Assembly: GCA_024399965.1 (NCBI GenBank)
Contig: JAKSNJ010000001.1
Coordinates: forward strand, 105,067 to 169,066
DNA from: Paludibacteraceae bacterium
GTDB taxonomy: Bacteria; Bacteroidota; Bacteroidia; Bacteroidales; Paludibacteraceae
DNA length: 64,000 nucleotides
Direction of reading: 5' to 3'
The position numbers and the translations under genes are program-made. Positions 10,907 through 19,402 of this stretch are shown here, piece after piece. Below the pieces are notes generated by a model. That model worked only from the letters and a program-made list of their open reading frames with translations. It was not told the origin of the DNA and made no database searches. Every line of letters starts with the position of its first letter. Position 1 is the stretch's first letter.

Positions 10907-11662
10907 ATGGATTCTTATATAAATATTAAGGTGCGCGTTTGGCGTCAAGCAGGACCCAAGGCACAAGGTCATTTCGAGACCTATGAACTCAAAAACATCT
11001 TCCAAGGCGCCTCGTTCTTGGAGATGATAGATATTCTCAACGAGCAACTCATTGCCGAGAAAAAAGACCCCATCGCATTCGACCACGATTGCCGCGAGGG
11101 TATCTGCGGTATGTGCTCGATGTATGTGAACGGTCACCCTCACGGACCTGACAGCGCTATCACGACTTGCCAACTGCACATGCGCCACTTCAAAGATGGC
11201 GAGACCATCACGGTGGAGCCGTGGCGTAGCCGTGCATTCCCTGTTATCAAGGACTTGATGGTGGACCGTCAGGCATACGACAAGATTATGCAGGCAGGTG
11301 GTTTCGTTTCCGTCAATACAGGTGGTGTGCCCGATGCCAATGCGATTGCTATTCCAAAGCCCGTGGCTGACGAGGCGATGGACGCTGCTTCCTGCATCGG
11401 TTGCGGTGCTTGTGCTGCGGCTTGCAAAAACGGCTCTGCTATGCTGTTCGTTTCTGCTAAAGTTAGCCAACTGGCGTTGCTGCCACAGGGTAAGATTGAG
11501 GCCGCCAAGCGTGCTAAAGCGATGGTTGCTAAGATGGACGAACTTGGTTTCGGTAACTGCACCAACACCGGTGCGTGTGCTGCCGAGTGCCCCAAGAGTG
11601 TTTCGCTGGCTAATATCGCCCGCCTCAACCGTGAGTTCCTTTGCGCTAAATTCCAAGACTAA
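10907..11662 (+). CDS. sdhB: Succinate dehydrogenase/fumarate reductase iron-sulfur subunit
   Basis: 251 residues. Carries electrons between the flavin and the hemes. The [2Fe-2S] ligands are in [15 protein letters not shown] (near residue 64) and in TTCQLHM. The C-terminal ferredoxin-like domain has [11 protein letters not shown] and later [14 protein letters not shown], supplying the [4Fe-4S] and [3Fe-4S] clusters. Third and last gene of the sdhCAB operon, followed by a strong terminator hairpin. Confidence 0.95.
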   Translation: MDSYINIKVRVWRQAGPKAQGHFETYELKNIFQGASFLEMIDILNEQLIAEKKDPIAFDHDCREGICGMCSMYVNGHPHGPDSAITTCQLHMRHFKDGETITVEPWRSRAFPVIKDLMVDRQAYDKIMQAGGFVSVNTGGVPDANAIAIPKPVADEAMDAASCIGCGACAAACKNGSAMLFVSAKVSQLALLPQGKIEAAKRAKAMVAKMDELGFGNCTNTGACAAECPKSVSLANIARLNREFLCAKFQD

Positions 11663-11685
11663 TTGAGTATAGATTAGATAGAGAA

Positions 11686-11715
11686 ATAGCCGCTCCGATG
11701 GGGGCGGCTATTTTG
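11686..11715 (+). terminator. Rho-independent terminator after sdhB
   Basis: GC-rich stem (ATAGCCGCTCC paired with GGGGCGGCTAT, loop GATG) followed by TTTTGTTATT. Confidence 0.85.
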
Positions 11716-11911
11716 TTATTTCCCACCTCACTCAGGGCGTTCGATGCCCATCGCTCGCCTTCTATTTCCTCCGTATTGTTCTTTACTATTCCTTTATGAT
11801 TCCTTTACTATTTCTTTATGATTTCTTTACCATTTAGCATACATGGTCGAAAGGATACTATATCTTTGCTTTTATCATAATTTTACATTTTCAATTCAAA
11901 ATGAAATAATA
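11716..11911. repeat. Intergenic spacer with CTTTACTATTC repeats
   Basis: No gene is seen between sdhB and the next promoter. Positions 11779-11842 hold tandem variants of CTTTACTATTC / CTTTATGATTC ending in AGCATACAT. The same block recurs at 32381-32434, also upstream of a secreted-protein gene. Confidence 0.65.
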
Positions 11912-11943
11912 TTTGCATATTCCAAATTTTTGTTGTATCTTTG
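11912..11943 (+). promoter_or_regulatory. Promoter of the 11952-13448 gene
   Basis: -33 TTTG at 11912-11915, 20-bp spacer, -7 TATCTTTG at 11936-11943. The start codon follows after only 8 nt, so the transcript is probably leaderless or nearly so. Confidence 0.8.
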
Positions 11944-11951
11944 CAGCCATT

Positions 11952-13448
11952 ATGAAGAATTTATATGTTATATGGGTGGCTTTAGCCGCTATGGTATTTG
12001 GGCTAAATGCTGTTGCGCAGACAACAGGTAGTGTTAACGAATTTGGAGAAATGGTGGACGAGTACGGAGGTATTCTTGCACCTCCAGCAGGCGATACGGT
12101 TAAATTCAAACGCATCGCAGGTTCATCGATATATACGACTGAAATGAATAGTACCAAATTAGTATCCCAACAACGAGGAAGTACTATGATGGTAGTTTGT
12201 AATGATTCGGTATATTATTGGAGATCGCCTCTCTGTAAGATGGCCCTTGCATGCTATTGGATGAAAGGAACGTATGACAAACAAGCACAGACGGTATCCT
12301 TCCCGCAGTTGCAACCGCATTATTATCACCCCAACGATGTGGTGAGTTTCTTAGGGTGGTGTATGAAATATAAGAAGAATAGTTACAAGCCGGCCTTGGA
12401 CTATGCCGATGCTTTTGTGTTTGATATCAATGGTGACACATTAACTCTGCGCGGTTCGCAATCGTTCACACAGACCTCTGCCGACACAGCGTATTTTATG
12501 GGTGGAATTTATGACAACAAGTTCACCGTAAATGGAGACGGCGGTACCATATTAGTTCGCCAACATCCTGTGGCAGAGCGTGATACGGTGGTTGTGAAAG
12601 CGATTCGATTAGTTCGGAAAGCAAATGGTGGAGACGGACACGGCTATGCACGTTTCTCGTCTAAAAATGAAGAGTATAGTTTAATACAAATTGGCATCAA
12701 TGGTTGTAATACGACCACGGGGACATTTATTTCGGCAGGAATCGACTATAGTGAGTGTTCTATAACTTCCGTAGAGGGTGAGAGAATGGAATTCTATGAT
12801 GGGGAGTTGACTATTTTTGAGGACAATGAGGGGTATAAGATGCAGGGAGTTATGATAGGTATGGACGAGAAAGCGTATGTGATTGACCTTGTGCAACCTG
12901 CCGGCACTTTCGAGATGGATGCTTACGTAGATTTAGACCTTACCGTTTCGATGGACTCGGTGGAAATAACAAAGAATGACAGCATGGGATGCTTTGTATT
13001 AACGGCTGACTTGTGGGATTGTTATATAGAGTTGGATTTGTTTGCCGACCTGTCTGCAACCACTCTTCCTGTGGGCGATTATACTGTTTCCAACACACTC
13101 CAACCATTCACGGCTTTGCAATCTATCGGTTATATTGGCGCTGAAGTTCATCCGAGTTGCGTTGTGGCAGTTGTTCATTCAAGCGATGGTAGTGTGAGCA
13201 CCAATAACTTATGGTTATTTGTCAGTGGTACTATCTCGGTGAACGCAGATGGCTCTATATTGGCGGTGGGCAAGAACTCGTATGGCAGAGATATTCGTGT
13301 CACATTCACTGCTGCTGAACTTTCGGGGCTGAAGACACCTAATAAGGTTGCACACCCCTCCGTTCTGAAAATATTGCAACAGGGGCAAATACTAATTCGG
13401 TATGCCGATAAGGTTTATAACCTGTTAGGTGGTTCTATGCCTCATTAA
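11952..13448 (+). CDS. Secreted protein of unknown function
   Basis: 498 residues from the ATG at 11952. An in-frame ATG at 11913 lies inside the promoter and is rejected. The N terminus is a clear signal peptide (MKNLYVIWVALAAMVFGLNAVAQ). I recognise no domain in the mature protein. It is rich in short beta-prone segments and contains two similar-looking halves, each with a run such as DTLTLRGSQSFTQTSADTAYF or VGDYTVSNTLQPF. The C-terminal 25 residues (LKILQQGQILIRYADKVY, then NLLGG) match a short tail shared with three other secreted proteins in this window. That tail suggests export and surface attachment. Alone in its transcription unit; convergent with the pectate lyase and sharing its terminator. 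Confidence 0.75.
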   Translation: MKNLYVIWVALAAMVFGLNAVAQTTGSVNEFGEMVDEYGGILAPPAGDTVKFKRIAGSSIYTTEMNSTKLVSQQRGSTMMVVCNDSVYYWRSPLCKMALACYWMKGTYDKQAQTVSFPQLQPHYYHPNDVVSFLGWCMKYKKNSYKPALDYADAFVFDINGDTLTLRGSQSFTQTSADTAYFMGGIYDNKFTVNGDGGTILVRQHPVAERDTVVVKAIRLVRKANGGDGHGYARFSSKNEEYSLIQIGINGCNTTTGTFISAGIDYSECSITSVEGERMEFYDGELTIFEDNEGYKMQGVMIGMDEKAYVIDLVQPAGTFEMDAYVDLDLTVSMDSVEITKNDSMGCFVLTADLWDCYIELDLFADLSATTLPVGDYTVSNTLQPFTALQSIGYIGAEVHPSCVVAVVHSSDGSVSTNNLWLFVSGTISVNADGSILAVGKNSYGRDIRVTFTAAELSGLKTPNKVAHPSVLKILQQGQILIRYADKVYNLLGGSMPH

Positions 13449-13460
13449 ATACTTGACACT

Positions 13461-13488
13461 ATGCATTGTGTGTTGTCAATCGACAACC
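13461..13488. repeat. Dispersed repeat (TGCATTGTGTGTTGTCAATC type)
   Basis: Diverged copy of the GTGCATTGTGCATTGTCAA repeat seen at 55821-55850, 56764-56790 and 63724-63752. Confidence 0.5.
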
Positions 13489-13491
13489 GAC

Positions 13492-13530
13492 AAAAAGGGC
13501 TGTCTAACGCTGGTTAGGCAGCCCTTTTTA
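13492..13530. terminator. Bidirectional terminator
   Basis: Long stem AAAAAGGGCTG.CTAAC paired with GTTAG.CAGCCCTTTTT around the loop GCTG. A-tract and T-tract on both sides let it serve both convergent genes. Confidence 0.9.
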
Positions 13531-13554
13531 TACCTGTGCTAATCGGAACATTAT

Positions 13555-13598
13555 CGGACGATTAACGGACGATTAACGGATGATTAACGGATGATTTG
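13555..13598. repeat. Four tandem 11-bp units at the pectate lyase 3' end
   Basis: Four copies of CGGAYGATTAA (last one ends TTG). On the minus strand the first copy holds the last codons, the second the TAA stop, and the rest extend downstream of the gene. Confidence 0.8.
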
Positions 13599-15275
13599 CC
13601 CGACGTTGTTATACCAATGACCTGCGTGTAGCATCATCATCAGGTGCCCCTTGTACATAAACTTGGTGGGCATACTTGTTCCCGATGTTTGGTATAATCC
13701 TGTGGCTGCAGGGTAGATTACCTTGATTGCATAGAAATTGATACCGCCGTCTGCACTGCCAATATAGATAGTAGTGCCTGTACCTGTGTAGGAATAGGTG
13801 TATTTGGCAATTCCGTTACCTGCTACACTGTAGGTTTGTTTGGTGTTGTCCCATGTGCCGGTAGCCACGTTCATAGTACGTGTAGCACTACTGCTGGAAC
13901 TGATGCAGTATATTTCAATCGTGCAGTTGCCTGTTACGGTAAAGGATAGATAACGTGCCGTGGCACTCATAGGACCGCCTGTTTTGAGACGTGAGGTAAA
14001 ACTGTAGCCATCTATGCTCTTGCTGTTGGCATCTACCACCACTTTACCTTCGCTCCCGTCTGCTGTGATAAGCAGTCCTTGTATGGTTTTGCTGGCAGTC
14101 AGTGTGCCTAAATCTTTGAAAGCGGCATCAGAAAAGTTCCAGAAAGTAGTAGTGCCTACAGGAGAGGGAGGAATGGGGGTGTCTCCGCCGCCTTGTTCAC
14201 CGCCTTGTTCACCGCCTCCGCCGCCTTGCTCACCGCCTTCGCCGCCTTGTCCGCTGTCGCAAGAGGACGACACAGCCCCTTCTTTGGTCACTGTCAATGT
14301 AGCCCCTGCACCGCAAGACGAATTGGTCACCATTGTCTTGGCTTCGTTTGCCGTGACGGCAGTAGGATATGTATAAGTGGGTTTGGCTACAGATACTTTG
14401 GTGTTGTTACTTGGCAGCGTTTTGGAGGATACGCAATTGACAAAAACATAACCAATGGTGTTGGCATCGTACCAACTGTTGCCAGAACCAACAATCTTTC
14501 CGCCGGAAAGAGAACCGCCGAAGTAGCAACCTTCGATATAGGCAGTAGATGTTTGCAAGCCCAAATAGTAACTGGCATCGCTTGAATTCCAATAACAATT
14601 CAGCAAATGGAATTGTGCGTGGCGTGATCGTGGCATACGTTGGGCACATCCTTCGTCCCACCAGCAATAGGCGTAGGTGATATTAAATGTGCCATCGGCT
14701 GCTGCGTCGGATGAACTGGAACCTACTAAATTGGAAAAATTATGGTCAGTAGTCTTTTTGTATAGAAAACGACACCAAGTTACGGTAATATTGTCTGCAC
14801 CTTTGCAAATATCAAAGTTGCCATCACTGCCATCCTCAAAAGAACAGTGATCCACCCACGCGGTAGAAGCACCTGTACCTTCGAAGCAGAGCAAATCACC
14901 GCCTTGATTATTAGTGGCTCCGGGTCCCTTAAAAGCTATATTGCGGATGATAATGTTCTTCCCTTTGAATTTGAATACACCTTCGTCTTTATTGCTGTTT
15001 GACAAGATGACTCCGGGCATACCCAAAATGGTTAAATTGCTCTTTGAACACTCTATTTGAGTGGAGAAAGCAATGCTTTTGGTGATAATAATAACTTTGT
15101 TGCTACTCCCCATAGCTGACTTGAGGGCATCATAATTATCTACTAAAGTGGGTGTGGCATTTCCACCCCCTGTGGCAGCGGCACCATAACCGAAGGCCGC
15201 CGTTTGGCAATAATTCACCGACCATGCTGAAAGAGCACATACTAAACAAACGAGAACTAATAACCCTTTTTTCAT
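13584..15275 (-). CDS. Secreted pectate lyase, PL1-like, with C-terminal accessory domain
   Basis: 563 residues from the ATG at 15275, which gives a signal peptide (MKKGLLVLVCLVCALSAWSV). Residues about 30-340 form a right-handed beta-helix lyase of the PL1 type: TILGMPGVIL, NIIIRNIAFKGPG, WVDHCSFEDGSDGNFDI (Ca-binding and substrate face), and MPRSRHAQFHLLNCYW with the catalytic arginine region. It would cleave pectin or polygalacturonate by beta-elimination outside the cell. A Gly/Glu/Gln-rich linker (near residues 345-370) leads to a beta-sandwich of about 140 residues, probably carbohydrate-binding. The end (KFMYKGHLMMMLHAGHWY) matches the short tail shared with three other secreted proteins here. 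No neighbouring pectin-use genes are present. Confidence 0.85.
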   Translation of the reverse strand: MKKGLLVLVCLVCALSAWSVNYCQTAAFGYGAAATGGGNATPTLVDNYDALKSAMGSSNKVIIITKSIAFSTQIECSKSNLTILGMPGVILSNSNKDEGVFKFKGKNIIIRNIAFKGPGATNNQGGDLLCFEGTGASTAWVDHCSFEDGSDGNFDICKGADNITVTWCRFLYKKTTDHNFSNLVGSSSSDAAADGTFNITYAYCWWDEGCAQRMPRSRHAQFHLLNCYWNSSDASYYLGLQTSTAYIEGCYFGGSLSGGKIVGSGNSWYDANTIGYVFVNCVSSKTLPSNNTKVSVAKPTYTYPTAVTANEAKTMVTNSSCGAGATLTVTKEGAVSSSCDSGQGGEGGEQGGGGGEQGGEQGGGDTPIPPSPVGTTTFWNFSDAAFKDLGTLTASKTIQGLLITADGSEGKVVVDANSKSIDGYSFTSRLKTGGPMSATARYLSFTVTGNCTIEIYCISSSSSATRTMNVATGTWDNTKQTYSVAGNGIAKYTYSYTGTGTTIYIGSADGGINFYAIKVIYPAATGLYQTSGTSMPTKFMYKGHLMMMLHAGHWYNNVGQIIR

Positions 15276-15302
15276 ACCTTTTTTAATATTTAAAAAGATA
15301 CG

Positions 15303-15334
15303 CAAAATTACATTTTTTTGTGGAAACGTGCAAA
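15303..15334 (-). promoter_or_regulatory. Promoter of pectate lyase gene
   Basis: Minus-strand -33 TTTG at 15331-15334, 20-bp spacer, -7 TAATTTTG at 15303-15310; about 27 nt before the start codon. Confidence 0.75.
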
Positions 15335-15377
15335 TAAATCGGTCATTTTGCACAAAAAGTACCAATTTTTACACCTT

Positions 15378-15791
15378 TTAGGCCAGTAGTGCCAGTGCTT
15401 TGTTTTCTTTGTCGGTCATTTGTACTTTCGTCTCAGGCGTCTTATCGCCCTGACCGGTTAAGTGCAGCAATCCGTGAACGAGAATGCGGTGCAACTCCGT
15501 TGTAAAACTGACTCCCACCATCTCGGCATTGCTGCGTACGGTGTCCAGCGAGATATAGATATCTCCACTTACGCGCGCGCTCGTGCTATAATCAAAGGTA
15601 ATAACGTCGGTGTAATAGTCGTGTCCCAAAAACTGCCTATTCACCTCCAAAATACGTGTGTCATCACAGAAAATATAGGTCAAATCCCCTACGGAAAAGC
15701 CATAACCTGCTGCTACACGGCGTAGCCAATGCTCTACTGCCGCTTTGTCCAAGGTTGGCATTTTGATATTTTCTGCAATAAACTGCACCAT
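15378..15791 (-). CDS. ybeY: Endoribonuclease YbeY (rRNA maturation factor)
   Basis: 137 residues from the ATG at 15791; the frame extends further upstream but would run through the promoter. YbeY is a small metal-dependent RNase needed for 16S rRNA 3'-end processing and ribosome quality control. Family motifs are VNRQFLGHDYYTDVITFDY and the metal site HGLLHLTGQGDKTPE. The canonical third histidine (HGxxHLxGYDH) is replaced, with Asp nearest in position; I recall similar GxxDK forms in other Bacteroidota. The promoter ends 8 nt before the start, so the mRNA is likely leaderless. Confidence 0.88.
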   Translation of the reverse strand: MVQFIAENIKMPTLDKAAVEHWLRRVAAGYGFSVGDLTYIFCDDTRILEVNRQFLGHDYYTDVITFDYSTSARVSGDIYISLDTVRSNAEMVGVSFTTELHRILVHGLLHLTGQGDKTPETKVQMTDKENKALALLA

Positions 15792-15799
15792 AGCGACTG

Positions 15800-15831
15800 C
15801 AAAGGTACACTTTTTTTTGCAAATATGCAAA
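15800..15831 (-). promoter_or_regulatory. Promoter of ybeY, interleaved with uvrB promoter
   Basis: Minus-strand -33 TTTG at 15828-15831, 20-bp spacer, -7 TACCTTTG at 15800-15807. The -33 box lies within the spacer of the uvrB promoter on the other strand. Confidence 0.8.
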
Positions 15832-15847
15832 TTTTTTCGTAACTTTG
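15816..15847 (+). promoter_or_regulatory. Promoter of uvrB, interleaved with ybeY promoter
   Basis: -33 TTTG at 15816-15819, 20-bp spacer, -7 TAACTTTG at 15840-15847. The -33 box lies within the ybeY promoter spacer. The ATG follows 8 nt after the -7 box. Confidence 0.85.
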
Positions 15848-15855
15848 CGGCGTAT

Positions 15856-17883
15856 ATGACCAATCAGTTTGAACTCACATCGCCTTTTCAGCCCACGGGC
15901 GACCAGCCCGAGGCCATCTGCCAACTGGTGGACGGCGTGCATCGTGGTGCGCCGGCACAGACGCTGTTGGGCGTGACGGGCTCAGGCAAGACCTTCACCA
16001 TGGCCAATGTGATTGCCCAACTCAATCGCCCCACACTGATTCTCTCTCACAACAAAACCCTTGCTGCCCAGTTATATGCCGAGATGAAGGGCTTTTTCCC
16101 CAAGAATGCGGTGGAGTATTTTGTGTCGTACTACGACTACTACCAGCCCGAGGCATATATTCCCCAAACGGACACGTATATCGAAAAAGACCTCAGCATT
16201 AACGAGGAGATAGACCGTTTGCGTCTATCAGCCACGGCAGCCCTGTTGAGTGGACGTAAAGATGTGGTGGTCATTTCGTCCGTCAGTTGCCTATACGGTA
16301 TTGGCAACCCACAGGATTTCTCGCGCTCATGCCTCACCGTTCGACGGGGTGATACCGCTGGAATGGAGGCGTTACTGCACCAGTTGGTGGACGCTTCGTA
16401 TGTGCGCAACGACATTGATTTGGTACGTGGTCGTTTCCGTGTGAAAGGCGACACGGTAGATATCTGTTCTGCCTATAGCGACGAGGTGTGGCGTATTGTC
16501 TTCTTCGGCAACGAAATAGACGAAATCTTGCGAATGGAACCCGGTTCTATGCGTGTGCTGGAGCATTTTGAATACCTAAATATCTATCCTGCCACTATTT
16601 TCTGCACTGCCCCTGAAAGGATTGAATCCGCTATAGCGCAAATCAAACTGGACCTCGCCAATCAGGTGAACTATTTTCAGGAGATAGGCGAAGAACTTTA
16701 TGCCAAGCGTATTGAGGAACGTGTCAAATACGACATGGAGATGATTCAGGAGTTGGGCTATTGTTCGGGCGTGGAGAACTACAGTCGCTACTTTGACGGT
16801 CGTGAACCCGGTACGCCGCCTTACTGCCTATTGGACTATTTCCCCAAAGATATGCTGCTCATCGTGGACGAGAGTCACGTTACTGTGCCACAGATACACG
16901 CTATGTACGGTGGCGACAAGGCGCGCAAGGAAAACCTTGTCAATTACGGTTTTCGTCTGCCGGCTGCTCGAGATAATAGGCCTCTTACCTTTGAGGAGTG
17001 GGAAAGCAAAGTGGGGCAAATCATCTTCTGTTCGGCGACACCGGCGGAATATGAGTTGGCTAAGTCCGAAGGCATCGTGATTGACCAGTTGATTCGTCCC
17101 ACAGGGTTGTTGGACCCTGAAATAGAGGTGCGTCCCACCAAGCATCAGGTAGATGACTTGATGGAGGAAATACAGATTCGCGTTGAGAAGCACCAGCGTG
17201 TATTGGTCACCACCCTCACCAAACGAATGGCAGAGGAATTGGACGAGTACCTGCGCAAATACGGGGTTAAGTCCGCGTATATTCACTCGGATATTGATAC
17301 GATTGAGCGTGTGCAGATTATGGAGGACCTGCGCAAGGGCGAATATGATGTGTTGGTGGGTGTTAATCTGTTGCGTGAGGGATTGGACTTGCCCGAGGTG
17401 TCATTGGTGGCTATCTTAGATGCCGACAAGGAGGGATTCCTGCGTGACCATCGTTCGCTCACTCAGACTGCCGGTCGTGCTGCGCGACATGTAGAGGGTA
17501 GGGTAATCATGTACGGCGACAAGATAACGCGCTCGATGCAACTCACAATAGACGAGACCAACCGCCGCCGTGCCAAACAGATGGCGTACAACGAGGAGCA
17601 TCATATCACTCCTCGTGCCGTGCAAAAAGCGATAGAGACGAATCCGCTACAGGCGTTGTACCACAATCCGGAGCAGGAACGAAAGAAAGTGGAGGACGCT
17701 ATCCGTGCCGGTTGGCAACAGGCAGCTTGGCAACGTATGTCACCCAAAGAATTGGACAAAGCCATTCAGCAGCAGCGTAAACAGATGCTGCAGGCAGCCA
17801 AAGACCTTGATTTCCGCACAGCCGCTTTGCTGCGCGATGAGATGTTGGCTATGGAAGATAGACTTGAGGCAATTCGTGGGTAG
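15856..17883 (+). CDS. uvrB: Excinuclease ABC subunit B
   Basis: 675 residues from the ATG at 15856 (MTNQFELTSPFQPTGDQP), the usual UvrB length. DNA-damage recognition helicase of nucleotide excision repair, loaded by UvrA and partner of UvrC. Walker A is GVTGSGKTFTMANVI; the beta-hairpin region is FVSYYDYYQPEAYIP; the DEAD-like box is VDESHVTVPQI. Motifs V and VI are VGVNLLREGLDLPEVSLVAI and QTAGRAARHVEG. The C-terminal UVR domain (LRDEMLAMEDRLEAIRG) is intact. The frame upstream of 15856 overlaps the promoter and is not used. The 3' end overlaps the convergent MATE gene by 35 bp. Confidence 0.96.
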   Translation: MTNQFELTSPFQPTGDQPEAICQLVDGVHRGAPAQTLLGVTGSGKTFTMANVIAQLNRPTLILSHNKTLAAQLYAEMKGFFPKNAVEYFVSYYDYYQPEAYIPQTDTYIEKDLSINEEIDRLRLSATAALLSGRKDVVVISSVSCLYGIGNPQDFSRSCLTVRRGDTAGMEALLHQLVDASYVRNDIDLVRGRFRVKGDTVDICSAYSDEVWRIVFFGNEIDEILRMEPGSMRVLEHFEYLNIYPATIFCTAPERIESAIAQIKLDLANQVNYFQEIGEELYAKRIEERVKYDMEMIQELGYCSGVENYSRYFDGREPGTPPYCLLDYFPKDMLLIVDESHVTVPQIHAMYGGDKARKENLVNYGFRLPAARDNRPLTFEEWESKVGQIIFCSATPAEYELAKSEGIVIDQLIRPTGLLDPEIEVRPTKHQVDDLMEEIQIRVEKHQRVLVTTLTKRMAEELDEYLRKYGVKSAYIHSDIDTIERVQIMEDLRKGEYDVLVGVNLLREGLDLPEVSLVAILDADKEGFLRDHRSLTQTAGRAARHVEGRVIMYGDKITRSMQLTIDETNRRRAKQMAYNEEHHITPRAVQKAIETNPLQALYHNPEQERKKVEDAIRAGWQQAAWQRMSPKELDKAIQQQRKQMLQAAKDLDFRTAALLRDEMLAMEDRLEAIRG

Positions 17884-19228
17884 CCAATTCCCGCAGTTTT
17901 TTGCGATAACGGGTGTGGAAGAAAATGGCTGCCAAGCACAATCCCACAATAAAACTGATCCAAATACCGGGGGCACCCAATCCTAATGGGAACGCAAGTG
18001 CCAGTCCTAATGGTAACGAGATGACAATGTAGGCGATAAACGCAAACAACATTGGCATCTTTACGTCGCGAATGCCGCGTAGCATAGCAGCACCAACGGT
18101 CTGTAAACCATCGGCATATTGGAAGATTCCTGCCAGCAACACCAAGGTCGAACCGATACGAATGACCTCGGTATCATTGGTAAAGAGTAGGGGAATATAG
18201 TTGCGCAAACTGATCATGATAGTTGCCCCGATGGTGTTCATCAGCAGTACCAAGTGGATACTGGCATTACTGGCCATACGCACGGCATAGAGGTCGCCTT
18301 TGCCCAACTGGTGACTGACGCGAATAGTCGTGGCTGAACCGATACCGATAGCCAGCATAAAGGTCAGGTCGGCTATCTGATTGGCTATTTGGTGTGCTGC
18401 CAACGCTTCCTTGCCGAGCCATCCTACAAAGATAAAACTCAATGTAAACAGAGATGTCTCCACAAAAGTTTGTCCGCCGATAGGCGCGCCTATGTGCCAA
18501 AGTTCTTTCATGCCGTCGCGCCACCGTGCCTGCACGTTGTGCGCACTGATGTAGGAACGCCATGAATGCTGACTGCGAATCACTATCCAAAAGAGAATCG
18601 GCATCAGCAGACGAGAAATAAAAGTGGCTATGCCGGCACCTTTGGCACCCATTGGCGGTAATCCGAAATGTCCGAAGATAAAAATCCAGTTCAGAAGAAT
18701 ATTCAGCAGATTCATTCCCATCGTAATCAGCATCGCCATCATCGTATTGCCCAATCCCTCCAAAAACTGCTTTTGCATAAAGAAGAATAGGAACGGAACA
18801 ATCGAAATCACAATAAAAATGTAGTAGGGTCTGGCAGCGACCACTACTTCCTGCTCCTGTCCCAAATGCCCCAGTAGCGGAATACCTGCTCCCAAGATAG
18901 CAATCATGCCCAAACTGAGCAGAATGGTGAATCGTAGTCCGCTGTGGTATAGAAACGCTACGCGACTGGCATTGCTGTCCGTTTTGCCGATTTCGTACCC
19001 CACCAGTGGAGTCAAACCCATCAACGCTCCCATACTGAAGACCATGATAGTGAAGAAGATAGCGTTGGAAAAACTGACGGCTGCCAAATCGGCGGTGCTG
19101 TAGTGCCCCACCATAATCGAGTCCACCAATCCTACCAGCGATGCCCCCAATTGGGTCATCATAACCGGAAACGCCACCTTTAGATTGCGTTTGTAGAATG
19201 GTATATATTCTCTCAATCTTGCCATCAT
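17849..19228 (-). CDS. MATE family efflux transporter
   Basis: 459 residues with about 12 transmembrane segments in two homologous halves, as in MATE (NorM-type) antiporters. The N-terminal half has FPVMMTQLGASLVGLVDSIMVG, and the second half starts near LWHIGAPIGGQTFVETSLF. Such proteins export cationic drugs or metabolites in exchange for Na+ or H+; the substrate cannot be read from the sequence. Either of the two initial Met codons may start it. The gene follows the tRNA-Gln terminator with no promoter of its own visible, so it may depend on read-through. Its 3' end overlaps uvrB tail to tail. Confidence 0.9.
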   Translation of the reverse strand: MMARLREYIPFYKRNLKVAFPVMMTQLGASLVGLVDSIMVGHYSTADLAAVSFSNAIFFTIMVFSMGALMGLTPLVGYEIGKTDSNASRVAFLYHSGLRFTILLSLGMIAILGAGIPLLGHLGQEQEVVVAARPYYIFIVISIVPFLFFFMQKQFLEGLGNTMMAMLITMGMNLLNILLNWIFIFGHFGLPPMGAKGAGIATFISRLLMPILFWIVIRSQHSWRSYISAHNVQARWRDGMKELWHIGAPIGGQTFVETSLFTLSFIFVGWLGKEALAAHQIANQIADLTFMLAIGIGSATTIRVSHQLGKGDLYAVRMASNASIHLVLLMNTIGATIMISLRNYIPLLFTNDTEVIRIGSTLVLLAGIFQYADGLQTVGAAMLRGIRDVKMPMLFAFIAYIVISLPLGLALAFPLGLGAPGIWISFIVGLCLAAIFFHTRYRKKLRELATHELPQVYLP

Positions 19229-19260
19229 TAAAAAAGTCCCCCAATCGGAGACTTTCTTTT
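19227..19260 (-). terminator. Terminator after tRNA-Gln
   Basis: On the minus strand, AAAGTC.CC pairs with GG.GACTTT around GATT, followed by a T run that reaches the MATE start codon. Confidence 0.75.
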
Positions 19261-19263
19261 AAG

Positions 19264-19334
19264 TTGCCTAACCAGGACTCGAACCCAGACAGACAGAACC
19301 AGAATCTGTAGTGCTACCATTACACCATTAGGCA
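19264..19334 (-). tRNA. tRNA-Gln (anticodon CTG)
   Basis: 71 nt. Acceptor TGCCTAA pairs with TTAGGCA, discriminator A, no encoded CCA. The anticodon stem ACAGA/TCTGT closes the loop TTCTGGT, giving anticodon CTG for CAG codons. The T arm is CTGGG TTCGAGT CCTGG with two wobble pairs. Confidence 0.92.
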
Positions 19335-19354
19335 TCGCTTTTCAAAAGCGGTTG

Positions 19355-19386
19355 CAAAGGTACTGCTTTTTTGGGACATGTGCAAA
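19355..19386 (-). promoter_or_regulatory. Promoter of tRNA-Gln
   Basis: Minus-strand -33 TTTG at 19383-19386, 20-bp spacer, -7 TACCTTTG at 19355-19362. The leader CCGCTTTTGA resembles that of tRNA-Lys. Confidence 0.8.
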
Positions 19387-19402
19387 TTTTTTGGCAAAAA
19401 AA

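Noticed and set aside
14190-14270. Regular GCC-rich repeats suggestive of a CRISPR or tandem array
   Set aside because: They encode the Gly/Glu/Gln-rich linker of the pectate lyase; there are no spacers and no cas genes.
15378-15791. YbeY as a pseudogene because the third metal histidine is missing
   Set aside because: The rest of the protein is intact and I recall Asp-containing variants as normal in Bacteroidota.
15745-15855. N-terminal extension of UvrB to an upstream ATG
   Set aside because: It would run through both interleaved promoters and the family start MTNQFELTSPF aligns with 15856.
17849-17883. uvrB/MATE overlap as a sign of frameshift
   Set aside because: Both C termini are complete for their families; a 35-bp tail-to-tail overlap is acceptable.
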